64,000 nucleotides of DNA from Urophycis tenuis (Eukaryota; Chordata; Actinopteri; Gadiformes; Phycidae), in the NCBI GenBank assembly GCA_036785325.1, contig JAXIVH010000014.1:8275891-8339890 (forward strand). The letters are read 5' to 3'. Positions 1 to 13,494 of this stretch are shown here, piece after piece. The first letter of the stretch is position 1. The number at the start of each line of letters is the position of its first letter. A program made the translations under genes and the position numbers. The notes beneath the pieces are model-generated. The model did not search any database. It had not been told where the DNA came from and saw only the letters and a program-made list of their open reading frames with translations.

Positions 1-757
1 GTGATTCATTGATTTATTTTGGTTATTGATTCATCGATGCCTTGGTTCACGGTCCATTCTTCAATCTTCACCCGTTCATTCATTCACCGGGGGGTGTGAT
101 GTGAAAGAAGTGCATGGCTACATTACGACAGGAGCTGCTGTGTGGCTCAGTGGCTGCTGACTCGGGCATTTCCCTCCATCATGATTAATATGCTAATATA
201 CTTTATGACTCTCCCGACTGCCGCCTCCAAACAATGGAAACACATCATGTCCACAATGCGAGTGCATGTGTTGCATTATTCATTGGCTCCATGGTACCCT
301 GTATCCACGTCTAAATAACCTTCCGCTTCTCATCGTAACCCTTCAGGCTTAGCTAACGTTGTGCTTTACAAACAGTGTGGGAGAAATGTCCTCCGTAGAT
401 GTGTGTGTGTGTGTGTGTGTGTGTGTATTTGTCAATATCTCTTTCTACTACCAAACAAATATATTCCTATGTGCAAATACTGTTCATAGCCACTGCCTAC
501 AAAAATACCACATATAACGTACACAATATGATATTAATACTATATGAACAAGAGGCTATTTAGCAGCGTGTGTATGAGCATTTCTCATGGATGTTATGGG
601 AATGGGAAAGGAGAGGTTCTGCGATGCTCATGAGCCCCTGCGCTCCACCTTCTTAACCCCGCCCAAGGCCCCCCCCCCTCCATGGATGCCCCCTCCACCT
701 CCATCATCACCTCACAGCCAACAGGGCACCGCAGCGCTGGAACCGGCAACCTCTTAC
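1..757. other. unc79: unc79 intron, left edge of window
   Basis: This is intron sequence downstream (in gene direction) of the last unc79 exon in the window. It holds a short (GT)n run near 401-427 and otherwise unremarkable AT-rich sequence. I searched the minus strand for the next conserved unc79 segment and did not see it, so the gene continues beyond the left edge. Confidence 0.7.
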
Positions 758-1918
758 CCGGGCGAACTCCACGGGCTTGGGCAGCAGGCACATGACCATG
801 ACGTCGAAGCGCACGTCGCAGACGGTCTTCAGCCACTTGGTGACGAACTGGGGCTTGAGCTTCTCCACCAGGCTGCCCACCTCGTCGTCCATCATGTAGG
901 CGGTGGAGTGGAACCACTGGAACACCATGCTGACCAGCCGCGCCAGGCTCTCTGTGGGCGTGTTTTCGTTGGGCGTGCAGAGGCTCACCTGCAGGGTGAG
1001 GAGCGATGCACGCGGAGAAGAAGGGAACGTGATGTTTATTCCTATAGTCACGGTGGTGGTGGTGGGGAGGGGGGGGGGGAGTCTATTGGGTTTGGGTGCT
1101 TTTCTGGGTTTTGAATCCCAAGGTTCTCCTCCGTCTACCGGAAGGCCCCCAGGAGCAAGATGCTTCATCCTCTACCTGCATATTAATCACATCTGACACA
1201 TCTAATCCCAAATGAATCATGGCCAACCACTATTTAGCAGACATTTTGTAGATATTGAAAGGCGGCTAAATATTTAATAGCCACATATCACTATATATAT
1301 ACAGTATATACATATATATATATATACATATATAGAATAGGATAGAATAGAATCTATTCTATATGCATATATATATATATACTATATACATGTACATGTA
1401 TATATAAAATATGTGTTGGAAGAACTTGAGATCCCAGAGGGAAACTGGATGGGAGAGGGTGCGTAGCAGGGCTCCCTAGTTGGGCATACATAACGTGACG
1501 CACTGGATGTTCAAGAACTGCTACAACAATTGGCTTCAAGAAACCTGAAGCAGTGGTGCAGCAGCATTGGTTCCGGAGGCTCCTCTAACTCCACATCGTC
1601 CTTAATCTCACCCGCCGGGCTCACACTGCACACGGACCACGTCAGAGACGCACCAGAAACCAGATGCCAAACTGGCTGAGGAGCCGCTGGTCGTGCTGGT
1701 CGTCCTCCTTGTTGTCGAAGTCGATGTTGTCCAGGGAGTGGTGCGAGGCGTACAGGCCCATCTGACGACGCCGGTTCATCTCAAACTCACGCTGCTCAGC
1801 GTGGATCTCCGCCTCCTTCAGGAGGCTGGCCAGGGGAGAGAGAGAGGGAGAGAGAGAGAGATGGAGGAGGAGGAGAGAGAGAGGGAGAGAGAGAGGGAGA
1901 GAGAGAGAGATGGAGGAG

Positions 1919-1989
<71 letters not shown>

Positions 1990-2016
1990 GGGAGAGGAGA
2001 GAGGGAGAGATAGAGG

Positions 2017-2090
<74 letters not shown>

Positions 2091-2124
2091 GTGAGGGAGA
2101 GAAGGAGAGAGGGAGAGATAGAGG

Positions 2125-2180
<56 letters not shown>

Positions 2181-2186
2181 TTGAGG

Positions 2187-2275
<89 letters not shown>

Positions 2276-2281
2276 TGGAGG

Positions 2282-2329
<48 letters not shown>

Positions 2330-2363
2330 GTGAGGGAGAGAAGGAGAGAGGGAGAGATAGAGG

Positions 2364-2415
<52 letters not shown>

Positions 2416-2421
2416 TTGAGG

Positions 2422-2482
<61 letters not shown>

Positions 2483-2483
2483 G

Positions 2484-2532
<49 letters not shown>

Positions 2533-5500
2533 CGGGACAGACAGAGAGAGTGGGACAGAGACGGAGAGAGGGGGAGAGAGAGAGAGAGTGAGGGAGAGAG
2601 GGAGAGAAGGGAGAGGGAGAGATAGAGGAGAGGAGAGAGAGAGAGAGAGAGAGAGGGAGAGATGGAAAACAGGTGTGCGGCAAAAAAGGAGAGAAAGAAG
2701 CACAACTAGTCACAGTAGCAAAAAGACATTGTCATTGGTTTGCCACTTTCCGCAGTACGTGTACTCTATGATGTGACAGGCTCCGCGTGGGGCGCTTACA
2801 AAAGCATGTGTAATCGTGAGACACGGTGATCAGAGCCCAGGGTGGGAGAGTACCTTATAACGGCCTCCACAGTGCACACCAGCTCCTCCGCCCCACACTC
2901 GCGGGTGTTGATGGGAGGCGGCGAGGTCTGGTAGAGATGAGTCTCTGCCGCAGCCCCCACCTCGCTGCTGTGGTGGTTGACATGGCAACGCTTGCAGTAG
3001 CGGACAGGCCGGTTGCCATGGCGCCCGCAGCAGCCAGCTGAGAAGCAGGTGACAACCGCCCTCCTGACGTGGGAGCTACAGTTCTACGGCGGCCGGAGGG
3101 GAGGGGGGAGGAGGGGAGGGTGGGGGGAGACAGGAGAGGGGGGGGGGGGGGGGGGGCGGGTGAAGGGAGGGTGGGGTAGAGAGGAGAGGAGGGTGGGAGA
3201 CAGAGAGGAGGAGGGTAAGAGAGAGAGGGGGAGGAGGGTGGAGAGAGAGGGGAGGAGGATAGGAGAGAGGGGGAGGATGTGGGTGAGAGAGGGGAGGATG
3301 GTAGGATAGAGGAGAGGAGGGTGGGAGAGAGAGAGGAGGAGGATGGGAGAGAAAGTGGAGGAGGATGTGGGGGAGACCGGGGAGGATGGTGGGAGAGAGG
3401 GGGGGAGGATAGGAGAGAGGGGGGGAGGATGGGAGACAGAGGTGATGTATATAGGAGGCTGTGAGAGAGGGCTTGTCCGCGTGGGTCTTATTAAATGGGT
3501 GCTACAGTGTCGTGATCTAAAGGTGTGCGGGTCACAAAAACTGCACCCATTCCTTTCTTTATCTTTTGCTGAGTAGAAAGTGGCAACCATAGCGTGTTCA
3601 TGTTAGACCCTTATTCACGGGCCCTATCCCACCTCAAAGTCAAGCAATCCTGCCGGTGTCCACCCCCCACTGAGCCTTGGTTTAACTAAATGTTAATTAG
3701 TCTGCATCCACAGATAGAATGTTCCTTGTGTTGAGTCCCCATGGCGTCTCAGGTTTCTAAAAATAAAAAGGGTGGCGACAGGGGACTGACCTAATCTGAT
3801 TTGCCTCTAATCTTTGTCCATTAGGGAGATGGATTTCTGACAATCAAATTAACATATACTTCCCCTGACAGAGCCCTTGCCTGGCTGACTGGCTGACTGG
3901 CTATCTCCTATCAAACAACAATAAATACAAATAATAGATGTGCACCAGAGCTGTTTGCAATGTACTCACTTACATTACATGTCCTGTAATCAGCAGGGAC
4001 AAAGCAATGTTTGTGGCAACATTTCATTTCAATATTTGATACTTCTCCCACAACTCAGAGTGAAGACATTTAAAGTGATAACGTCAGAATTGGAGGGAAC
4101 CACGGTCAAAGTTTTAAGAGCTTTTTTATATTTCATATAACGAGAGTGGTACACGGCCTGTGAAAGGCGGTGGATTGCAAACGATGGACCAACTAGCAGA
4201 GAGAGAGACAGAGAGAGAGAGAGAGAGGGCAGCTGTTTCCCATGACAACAGGCAGGGCAGCTGCTGCGCTTGACGGGAGCACCTGAGATCACACACACCC
4301 CCGTTTCTCCCTGTGTCTCCGTGGAAACCGTGCAGGGATCCCTCCGGCCTGCGGTCGGTGCGTTCCGGAACAAACACCGCGGCCTCACGGCCGTTCATTG
4401 AGAATGATTCTGGCCTCTCAGAGACACTTCAGTCAATAGGCTTTCCGATTGAGAAAACATTCAAATGGGGTAAAAACAGCAGCCAACGCATGGGAGATAA
4501 AAAAAAATACTGCGGGGAAACCTCTTCCCTCTTAAATGAGTTTGACCTAATACAGTTTGCGTCATCAATTCAATTGTAAACTTTATACGTGACGACCTTT
4601 GACATTAGACTCTGCCGTAAAAATTCCCTGCAGGGGAATTTCTACTGGTCGTGGAATAATATTAATAAGAAGCAGCGATTCATGACTTCAAAAAAAGAAA
4701 TGATAAGACTCAGGACCATGGAAGTGTACTAAGTGCTGACCAGAAAGCAAACGCGCTTTTTGTATCACAAGATCTTACCTTCTTTTGACAAATGGCGGAT
4801 ATCTCAGCTGTAAAAGAGAATCAACATGACTGATAAACGCAGAGAAAGGAGCGTGATGAAAAGCAAATTTGTTATCCCCATTTGTGCTATGACAACGGGT
4901 TTGTGCTATGACCTATATCTGTGTTTTATCAGCTGAGCGTGTGCGTGAGTGTGTGTTTCTGCCTATCTCTGTTTGAGGAGAGGGGGACAGCATATGGGGA
5001 ATAAACATTCAATTTAAAACACATGTTTGTTTGGAAACGCTCACCTTGGGGCAGGAGAACGTCAACCAGCCACTCGGGGTGGTCTCTGTGAAGGTCAGAG
5101 AAATATCAAAAGCAGTTGTTGGCTCATACTTGATGATCCTCTATGTAAATGCAGCTAGCATGCAGCCCGGTTTTCACAGCTTTCCCAGGAAATTGCTGTC
5201 ATATGTCTATATGTCCATCCTCAAAATCAATACATTGATCAGCAGCAGATGTATCTATACAAGATAGATCTTGATGGGGAAAGCAAAAGAACATTGTTAT
5301 GTTGCTTTGATGATCTCATTAACGGAGCATGAGAATTATGTAACCATGGCGATAGTGGGTCCCCTGGGTTAAAGGGAGGAATAATGAGACAGGAAGGAGA
5401 AGGGGGGGGGGGCGTGGTGGTTTGGTGACAAAGTAAGAGCCTACCCTGCTATTCTCTGACTGCATTCCTCACAGATGTAGAGGGGCGGTGGCTTGTCCCC

Positions 5501-7527
5501 CAGGGCAACAGAGAGAGTGGGGTCTATGCACATCTGTAGAAGCAAAACAAAGATCAATAGTACCCAACAGGCATATGAATAATATCAACACGATCATCTA
5601 TTTATTTTTATTTTAGAACAACACAATAAACACATGAAAGCCACCGTCGTACTTGGAAACACACAACAAGAGTACAGCTGTCAGTTGCTGCCGTGATTTA
5701 TACCCCTCAACATTTCATGGTCTCAACCAGAAAACCTGCGTGCCTCTCAGCTGTCAGCCCCCCAGCCTGACTGTAGATGGCTGCACACATATGCCGTGCA
5801 CGGCTATCTTTTGATCTGTGCATGGCCCTGTACTAAACCACCGTGTTTATGGCTTTAGAGCTCAGATGGTTCTCTATAATTTACAGTTCTGAGTGGATGC
5901 CGTGCCGGCCTCAAGGTCCGCGTGGGGTCAGTACCTCCAATTAAGGCCCTGTTACCCCCATGCACCCCCCTCCCGCTCCTGGTAATTGAAATCCAGCCCT
6001 GGCCCGTGGCCCCCACCGCCCCTCCTTTATTTGCCGGTTTTGTGCGCCGTTGAGCAAGGGCAGGCGGACTAGATGAAACAGGCCAGGCAGGGCAACAAAC
6101 AACAAGCCAAAGGAAGGACAGGAGATGAGCCTGGCGCTGCGATGGGACTGATCTCATCACGCCGTTCGCCAGGGCACATCCTGATGTGTTTACCGCAGAC
6201 ACCGCGTTTGAACTCGCCACATCCTGATGTATTTACCGCGGCACGGACGCGACGTTTGAACTCGGCGGAGCAATCTGGCACATTTCACACGCGTGCCCCC
6301 AGAGGCCACGCACGAACGTTTTCTGAGAATGTTTGATTTGCGTTACTCGTGGTATTTACTTCCATTCGACCACCCATGACGGCGAAGAGAGAGAAAAAGA
6401 AATCAAAATAGAACGTAATCATAACAAGATGTTTATTTTGTATACTAAATGTAACTGACTCAATGTGCAGCAGGAATAAAATCCCATCGTAAAAACTATA
6501 GTAAATACTAAAGTAGCAGGATAGATTTAGGGGATAAAATCTCCTGAAGTCACCTCTGATGCCTGGTTTTGTTTTTACCTTGACAGCAGGTTTGTTAATG
6601 GCGTTGTGGCACTCGATGTGTTGACAGTGGATGGGGTTCCAGGCTATGGAGACAAGGGAAGGAGAGGAGGCAGGGCACTTAAGTGGAACAGGAGCCACAG
6701 CGCTTCTCTCCAGGTGTCGATACAGGAGTGACAGTAGGAGGCTGACCTGTGTACTGCAGGCCCCTGTACTCGCTGATGGCTCCCGGGGGCTTCAGGTTGG
6801 GCCAGTAGTGGAACAGCATCTGCACGGCAGGGGGCTTCACTTGGGACGGTCCGTAGGATATGACGTAAAGCAGGTCCTGCACACAAAAATGCTGTTACAC
6901 ACTCATTGTCCCCATGCAGAGTCACCATGGAAGTGTCTGTACTAATCCATTTAGAAAGAGGATAACTTGTATCCTTGCTGTCATTTGGTTCTGTTAAGAT
7001 GTATAACAAAATCTTGATAAACCCTAAATAACACCCTGACATTTAAAATACTCTCTGCATTTGAGATGGAACTATAATTGACTTGAATTAAACTTGTACC
7101 TTTACTTTAATAATACAATAACGACCCTTACCTTCCACACTTCCTGTTTGTGCTTCATTAGACACTCCAACAACTGACAGTGATACACTAGAAAACACAA
7201 GAGATGAGGAGGAGGAGGTAAGACGAGAGAAGAGATGAGATGCAAGAAGAGATGAGAGAAAATAAGGGAAGAGGAAAGGAAAGGTGAGGAGAGAACAGAA
7301 CACAACAGAACAGAACAGAACCGGGTGACGGAAACAGTTTAAAATGAAACACATCCATTGCTAGTTTACAGAGGCATGCTCAAAAACATGTCATTAAGTG
7401 CTGGTTTACCTGGGTTTGAGGTGTACTGCATGGCTATCATTAGCATAGAGGAGGCAGACAGATTGACATATGCAGGAACACCCCCCTCCCTTCGAGTTGA
7501 ACCCACTATAGACAAGAAAGAGGAGAG

Positions 7528-7589
<62 letters not shown>

Positions 7590-7668
7590 GAGACATGACA
7601 ACCACTTGAAATATGTTCTCTTCGTCAAGGATGGTGTTATTGGTATCGGTTGTATTCCACTCGTGAAT

Positions 7669-7704
<36 letters not shown>

Positions 7705-7748
7705 ATGTGTGTGTTTGTGCGTGCGTGCGTGCGTGTGCGTGTGTGTGT

Positions 7749-7785
<37 letters not shown>

Positions 7786-10700
7786 TGCGTGTGTATGTGT
7801 GTGTGTGCGTGTGTGTGTGTGCGTGTGTGTGTGTGTGTGTGTTGTGTGTGCGTGTGTGTGTGTGTTTGTGTGCGTGTGCGTGTGCACATGCGATGACTTC
7901 CGTGTAGGCGTAGGGCATGATCCCCTCAGCTGACTCAACGCCTGCGTTGCGTGAGAATCATAGCTTTCTCATAACTGTGAAAATCAATCTACAAAACACT
8001 TCTCATACATTCACATTGCTGTTGAGCGCAGTGTGTTTGATACTCACATATAGCCATAGGAAGAAAAGAGGTGCTCAGGTATTCAATGATGTCTTTGTGA
8101 AGGAAAGGGGGAAATGTGGCTAAAGTGGAGATCATAGTATAGGGCAAAGTGCTGAGAATATCATCACTGAGAAAGGGCAGGAGGCAAGTTGTAGTGTAAA
8201 ATATGGACTGTCCAAGATCTGATGAGAAAGGGGGAAAAGGCAAAAAAGACAAAGAGAGATACACAGACACTCATTCAATAAATCCTGCACACAGTATATA
8301 CTGTACATACTGCGTGCAACTACAGTATGATGAATAGTTACAATACATTCAATTACACATTTCAAAGTAAAGCATATCACAGAAAAAAGATATAAAAAGA
8401 TATCTAATATCTCATATTAACTTTTGCAGTAGACAATGCAAAAGCCATCAAAGTAAAGTTTGCCCTTAGCAAAAAGTAAAACATACTAGACATGGTGATG
8501 GTTTTCATGGGTTCAGATTTTTTTTTTTACAGAGGTCAAATATTCAAGAAATACAACAGAGTAGTCCTCCACCAAAAAAAAACATAGTGTGAATAACTTA
8601 CTTGGTAACACTTTAAAATAAGGGTACACAAATCAACCATTAATTAACATTAGTTCATGTAGTGATAAGCATTATCATATAGCATTAGCATCGGGTTAGG
8701 GTGAGGGTTAGGGTTAGGTATTTGTATTGTCGTTCAGTCCTTGTTAGTTGAAGTTAGTCTTGTTGCACTGGCACACCATCTCTTCACAATCTCTAGTAGT
8801 GGGTTAGGGTTAATACTTATTACTGCATTAACAAATGTTCCTTCAAGACCAATGAATGTACCCTTATTGTGAAGTGTTACAGCTCACTCTCAAAAGAATT
8901 TCAGTATCATAAAACGACATTACTGACATTAAGCTACAACGGCCAGTGCACTTGCATATTTGCTAGCATGTTCGCACGTCACAACAACATTGGCTTATTC
9001 AAAAGAACACCTGTTCCCACTGTACACAGCATCACATGCAACCAAGGTTTGACACACAGAAGAACGGGCCCGTATCTGATAGATCCGATCAGCAGCCATT
9101 AGGAATTTGTTTGAGTTTGAGCGGATCCACCAGCGCGCTCCCATTCAACCCCCCATGCATCCCTCGCCATCCAGAGCCCAGGGAGCGTTTTTTTTTAATC
9201 TTTCTCCACTCTCGCCGTAAACCAAAATGCAGCCGTGGCTTCATGCAGGCAGGGCGGGCGGGCATCGGGAGAATGATGATGACAAGAACAACAGTGGTGC
9301 AACTGGGGGGGGTGTGGGGGGGAGGGGGGGGGGGTGGGGTTGGGGTGGGGTGGGGGGCCTTGACTCACCATGCTGACCGTGCTGCAGCAGGGGCACCAGG
9401 TCAAGCAGGGTCACGAGGGTCACATAGAGGCCCTGATAGTCCAGAGAGGGGTACTCTGAGAGCTGAGCGTCCCGACTCTGCTGCCCCTGCCCCCCGCGGT
9501 CTGACGGGGCATCGCGCAGAACGCTGTAAAGGAGGGAGCGAGTAACTGTAGGGTTGATGGAACTGACTTGTGGTCTTAGAGATGGGGTGAGTGGGAATGG
9601 CACAGGAAAAAGACACATGGTCATGGGCACGGCCAAATTGGAAGCTTCCTGGTTCTCCTTCCTGCCTGTGCGGGACAGAATGCTGCTCCGAGGTGGGGGG
9701 GGGGGTGGGGGAGGAGGAGGTGGGGGTGGGGGTGGGGGGAAGGAGGGGAGGGGGGGGGACAAGGGAAAAAAAGAGACAACAAAGACACAAAGAAACAGCA
9801 CATTACATTGAAATGGCGCTACAGAGACAGTGTAAATAGAAAAAAACAAATCCAGATAGACCCCACATAGGATGCAGTGTCTCACTCTAGTCCTTTAGGT
9901 CACTTAATGCATGGGCACATTATTCCCTTCTTAAGCTGTTCAGTGTGTCTCACATTCAAAGTTCAACACATCTTTCTTTGCTCTTTTCACAACTGAAAAA
10001 ACCATCAGCACAAACTGCAATGATCACTGCATCTCATGCGTATCTGGTGACAAGGAGCAAAAATATAAAAAATGGCATGTTTTCAGTGGCAACCCCATAC
10101 TTCTCTTGGACTGGGACAGTGAAGGTGACTGTCCATCAATGGTTGCCATCATCGAATCAAAACTCTTGGTGGCTACCATGAAAATAGGCCAATGGGAGGT
10201 GATTTTGTGCATTCAATTGTTTTGCTTGTTGGGGCAGTCAAAGATGGGCGTGACACCAAATTGGTTTGGGATAATACAGAGGTGACACTTTTGAAACATG
10301 CTTCAGCCAGTAATAAACATGCGTGTGAGGTCAGATCAAGTGCTCATAGGTCACAGCACATGTTTATTGCACCAGAGAAAAAATGTCCGTATGCATACTT
10401 ATGATACTGTACCAGTATCATTAGGAGAAATAAATGAGATCCAACAGGCATATGGATTCAGGTCTCTTAAATAAATGTAATAACTAATCTACGGTACGGG
10501 GAGGAGAAACTATAATGAGAAAGGAACAGGGTTGTATCAGGAGGGGATGACTTGGTTGTGGAGCTAATGGGGGATGGACATTTGTGTTTGCTGTCCCCTT
10601 GGGAAGGCAGTGGACATATTTGGGGGGGGGGGGGGGGGGGATAAAACAAGAAAGGACTAGTTGGGTTTAGCGAGAGGCATCTAGGGGAGCCGGGGAGGGG

Positions 10701-13356
10701 TTGTGGGAAGGGGGTGGGGCAGAGAGAACGTGGCTCTGTTATGACACGTTGCTAAGCTGTTCCATCAGCCAAATGACTGGGCATCGCTGTGAGAGGCCAT
10801 GTTTTAGTGTGGTGCCCATCTATTGTTTTGTCAGAGGTTGCTACCAGACGTTAAAGGTAGAGCAAGTGAGGTCCGAGGCCAGTGAATAAGGGGATTTCTG
10901 TAAAGATATGCTATGTAGGAATCCATACAAGTAGAGACATATCATTGAGCCTCTGATCATTTGATAGTCATCAGTAGAATTAAGGTCATACAACTTTTGA
11001 CTGATCCCCTCAAAGTAATAGTCTGTGCAGGATTTTTTTCATGTGGATTAAAAATACAACTGCATTTTAGGCAGTGACTGTGTTGAATTAAAATTCAACA
11101 CTTCACCTCACAGAATATGACTTTTTTTCACTGGCCATTTTTCATTTAGAAAACAGTATTAATTTGAACAATGAACATTTAAACCAACATAGACACACAC
11201 CCATTCACACTCAAGCATTCATACGCAGTAAATATACAGTGCATGTATTGACATATACAAGCATACCAACATATATACATGAATACATACAGACATACAG
11301 TACATACAAACATACATACTTACATAGTACACACATACACACAAACATACATACAAACGACACAAAACACACACGCAACACGTAAAACACATGTAGAAAT
11401 GCACTGACACAGACATATGACATTCATTTGCTAGCAATACCTTCACATACATAAACCAATCTAAATAAAAACCTATTCACGGCTCAATAATTACAACTTC
11501 AGAGGTACCATGACAACTATAGCTACAGAAGTCTCTTCAATAATTAGTAAGTGGGAGTTGGAGTGAAGAGTACCATACACTGGCTCTTTCTACACTTGTC
11601 TCACTGCTTCTCTGTCCTTTTTTTAGCCCTTTTTTCATATTTTCTTTCTTCAAAGACACCCACAACATTGGAGGCTTGCTGACCCAGGTGAACCTATCCT
11701 GAACCGATCCGTTGGTAAGGAGGGAGCTACCGCGAGTGTGCTCTGGTGTGTTGGCTGAGCACAACATCACCAGGAATCCAAAAGCATTTGGCATCTTACA
11801 GGGTGATTCCTTTCAAGCTAGCTTGCTTGTTGTCATGACAAATCATAGACACTATCACACTTTGTGCATTCTCTCTGACAGTCTATTCTATGGCTATACA
11901 ATGTCCACCAGTCCTTGGGGGTGGGGGTTCTAAAATAAGGCAAGTATCAGAGATGTGAGGAGTTCTATATATACATATAATTCATATGGGCTCAGGAAAG
12001 CACTATGACATTAAAACCAGAAGCCAAACCAAAGTAGACCTAAGCCCTTAATATTAGCAATAGTGGGGCACAGGGATTTTCACTTGCGAAATCCAAATGT
12101 ACAACGTCTCCTGCTATATATTAGCTCATACTGCATGTTAATAGTATGGCACTTACAGAGGCTTTTGGGGATACTACAAAGTTTAACTGATGTCCTACAC
12201 TAGGGCAATGTGTAGGGAAAAAATTACATTCTGTAAAGCTATATAGGAAGGAGGAGACAAGGAACTGAAAACATCTAAATAGGTTTAATCAGCCATCCAA
12301 AATGGTTGCTGGATTTGACCCTTGGTGTGGAGGAGAATGTGATTCCTCCTCAAGCTGAACACAGCACCCAGGGGAGTGGGCTGACCCTGCAGCCACGGGG
12401 CCAGAGGGGCCTGGCCTCCATGTCCCACTGGGGAAAGGACGCCAAGGAGCTTCCCCCCACTCAAGGGAGGTGTTCATCCAGCAGCCAGTGAATCAATAAA
12501 CATCACTGGCTCATCTGACTCTACCGCTCCAGGAACAGGAACACCCGCCATAGCTCAGTCCCCATCAGGATATCAGCCTGATACTCCACCATATATGAAG
12601 GCATATGCTGAATGCATTTGTTTGATGTTTGCATTCATCATTCAGAGCTAAGCGGAGAGAGGGCTTATGAGAGGGTAATCTCAAGGCCAACAATCCCGCC
12701 GGTCAATGGCTTTTCTATAAATGTGTCCTAAATAGGTTTCGATTCATATTGTCAATTATATCCCTTTCTAACATATTCATCTAGTCCTAGTATCTATCAA
12801 CTTATTTAGCCTGTGTATAAATTAACCCTATTTCAACACATAGGAAACTAAATATCAAAGACTTCATAATCCAGTACTTCACCTGTTGGCTCCAGCCCAT
12901 TGTACTTACCTGAGTAGGGTTTGGGAAAAGTATTTCAGTGTGTTTGCAATGTCTGTTCCAGAGGGCACAGGGTAAATATTGTGTTGCACACGGTTGTGAT
13001 ACTCTTGCAAGTATCGTATCTTAGAAGCAACTAGACAAAACACAGAGTAATACGCAAATCAACATCTGAGAGGGCACAAGAGTATACTTTTCATTGAAAA
13101 CCTAAGACATGGCGGCAGCATTTCTAATGTTAAACTAATGGTTTCTGTTCCCATGGCACCCTGGCTCTCCGGCTCAGACCAGACGACCTTTTAGAGCACA
13201 AGCTGGGTCACAGTTAGCCCAACAGGCACTTATAACCTCAGAGCTAGCATGAATTAAGGGTGGTCAGTTGAAATCATATGAGAATTTCAGATGTTGGGCA
13301 AAACAAGTATTATATGTTAGCCTACTGATGTGCTATTTACAAAGGTTGGTGTGAAT

Positions 13357-13455
<99 letters not shown>

Positions 13456-13462
13456 GCATGTG

Positions 13463-13494
<32 letters not shown>

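Noticed and set aside
1642..2713. Long minus- and plus-strand open frames of SLSLSL or RERERE through the GA array
   Set aside because: They are simple-repeat translation. The only real coding part is the unc79 exon at 1654-1825, which one of these frames happens to run into.
7366..7938. HTHTHT/VCVCVC open frames over CA/GT repeats, here and at 13317, 15490, 20955, 31604, 34416 and 60276
   Set aside because: They are dinucleotide-repeat translations. The only genuine coding part in this one is the unc79 exon at 7410-7505.
8694..8718. Interstitial telomere or chromosome-fusion point
   Set aside because: The TTAGGG units are few and lie inside a terminal-inverted-repeat element that explains them.
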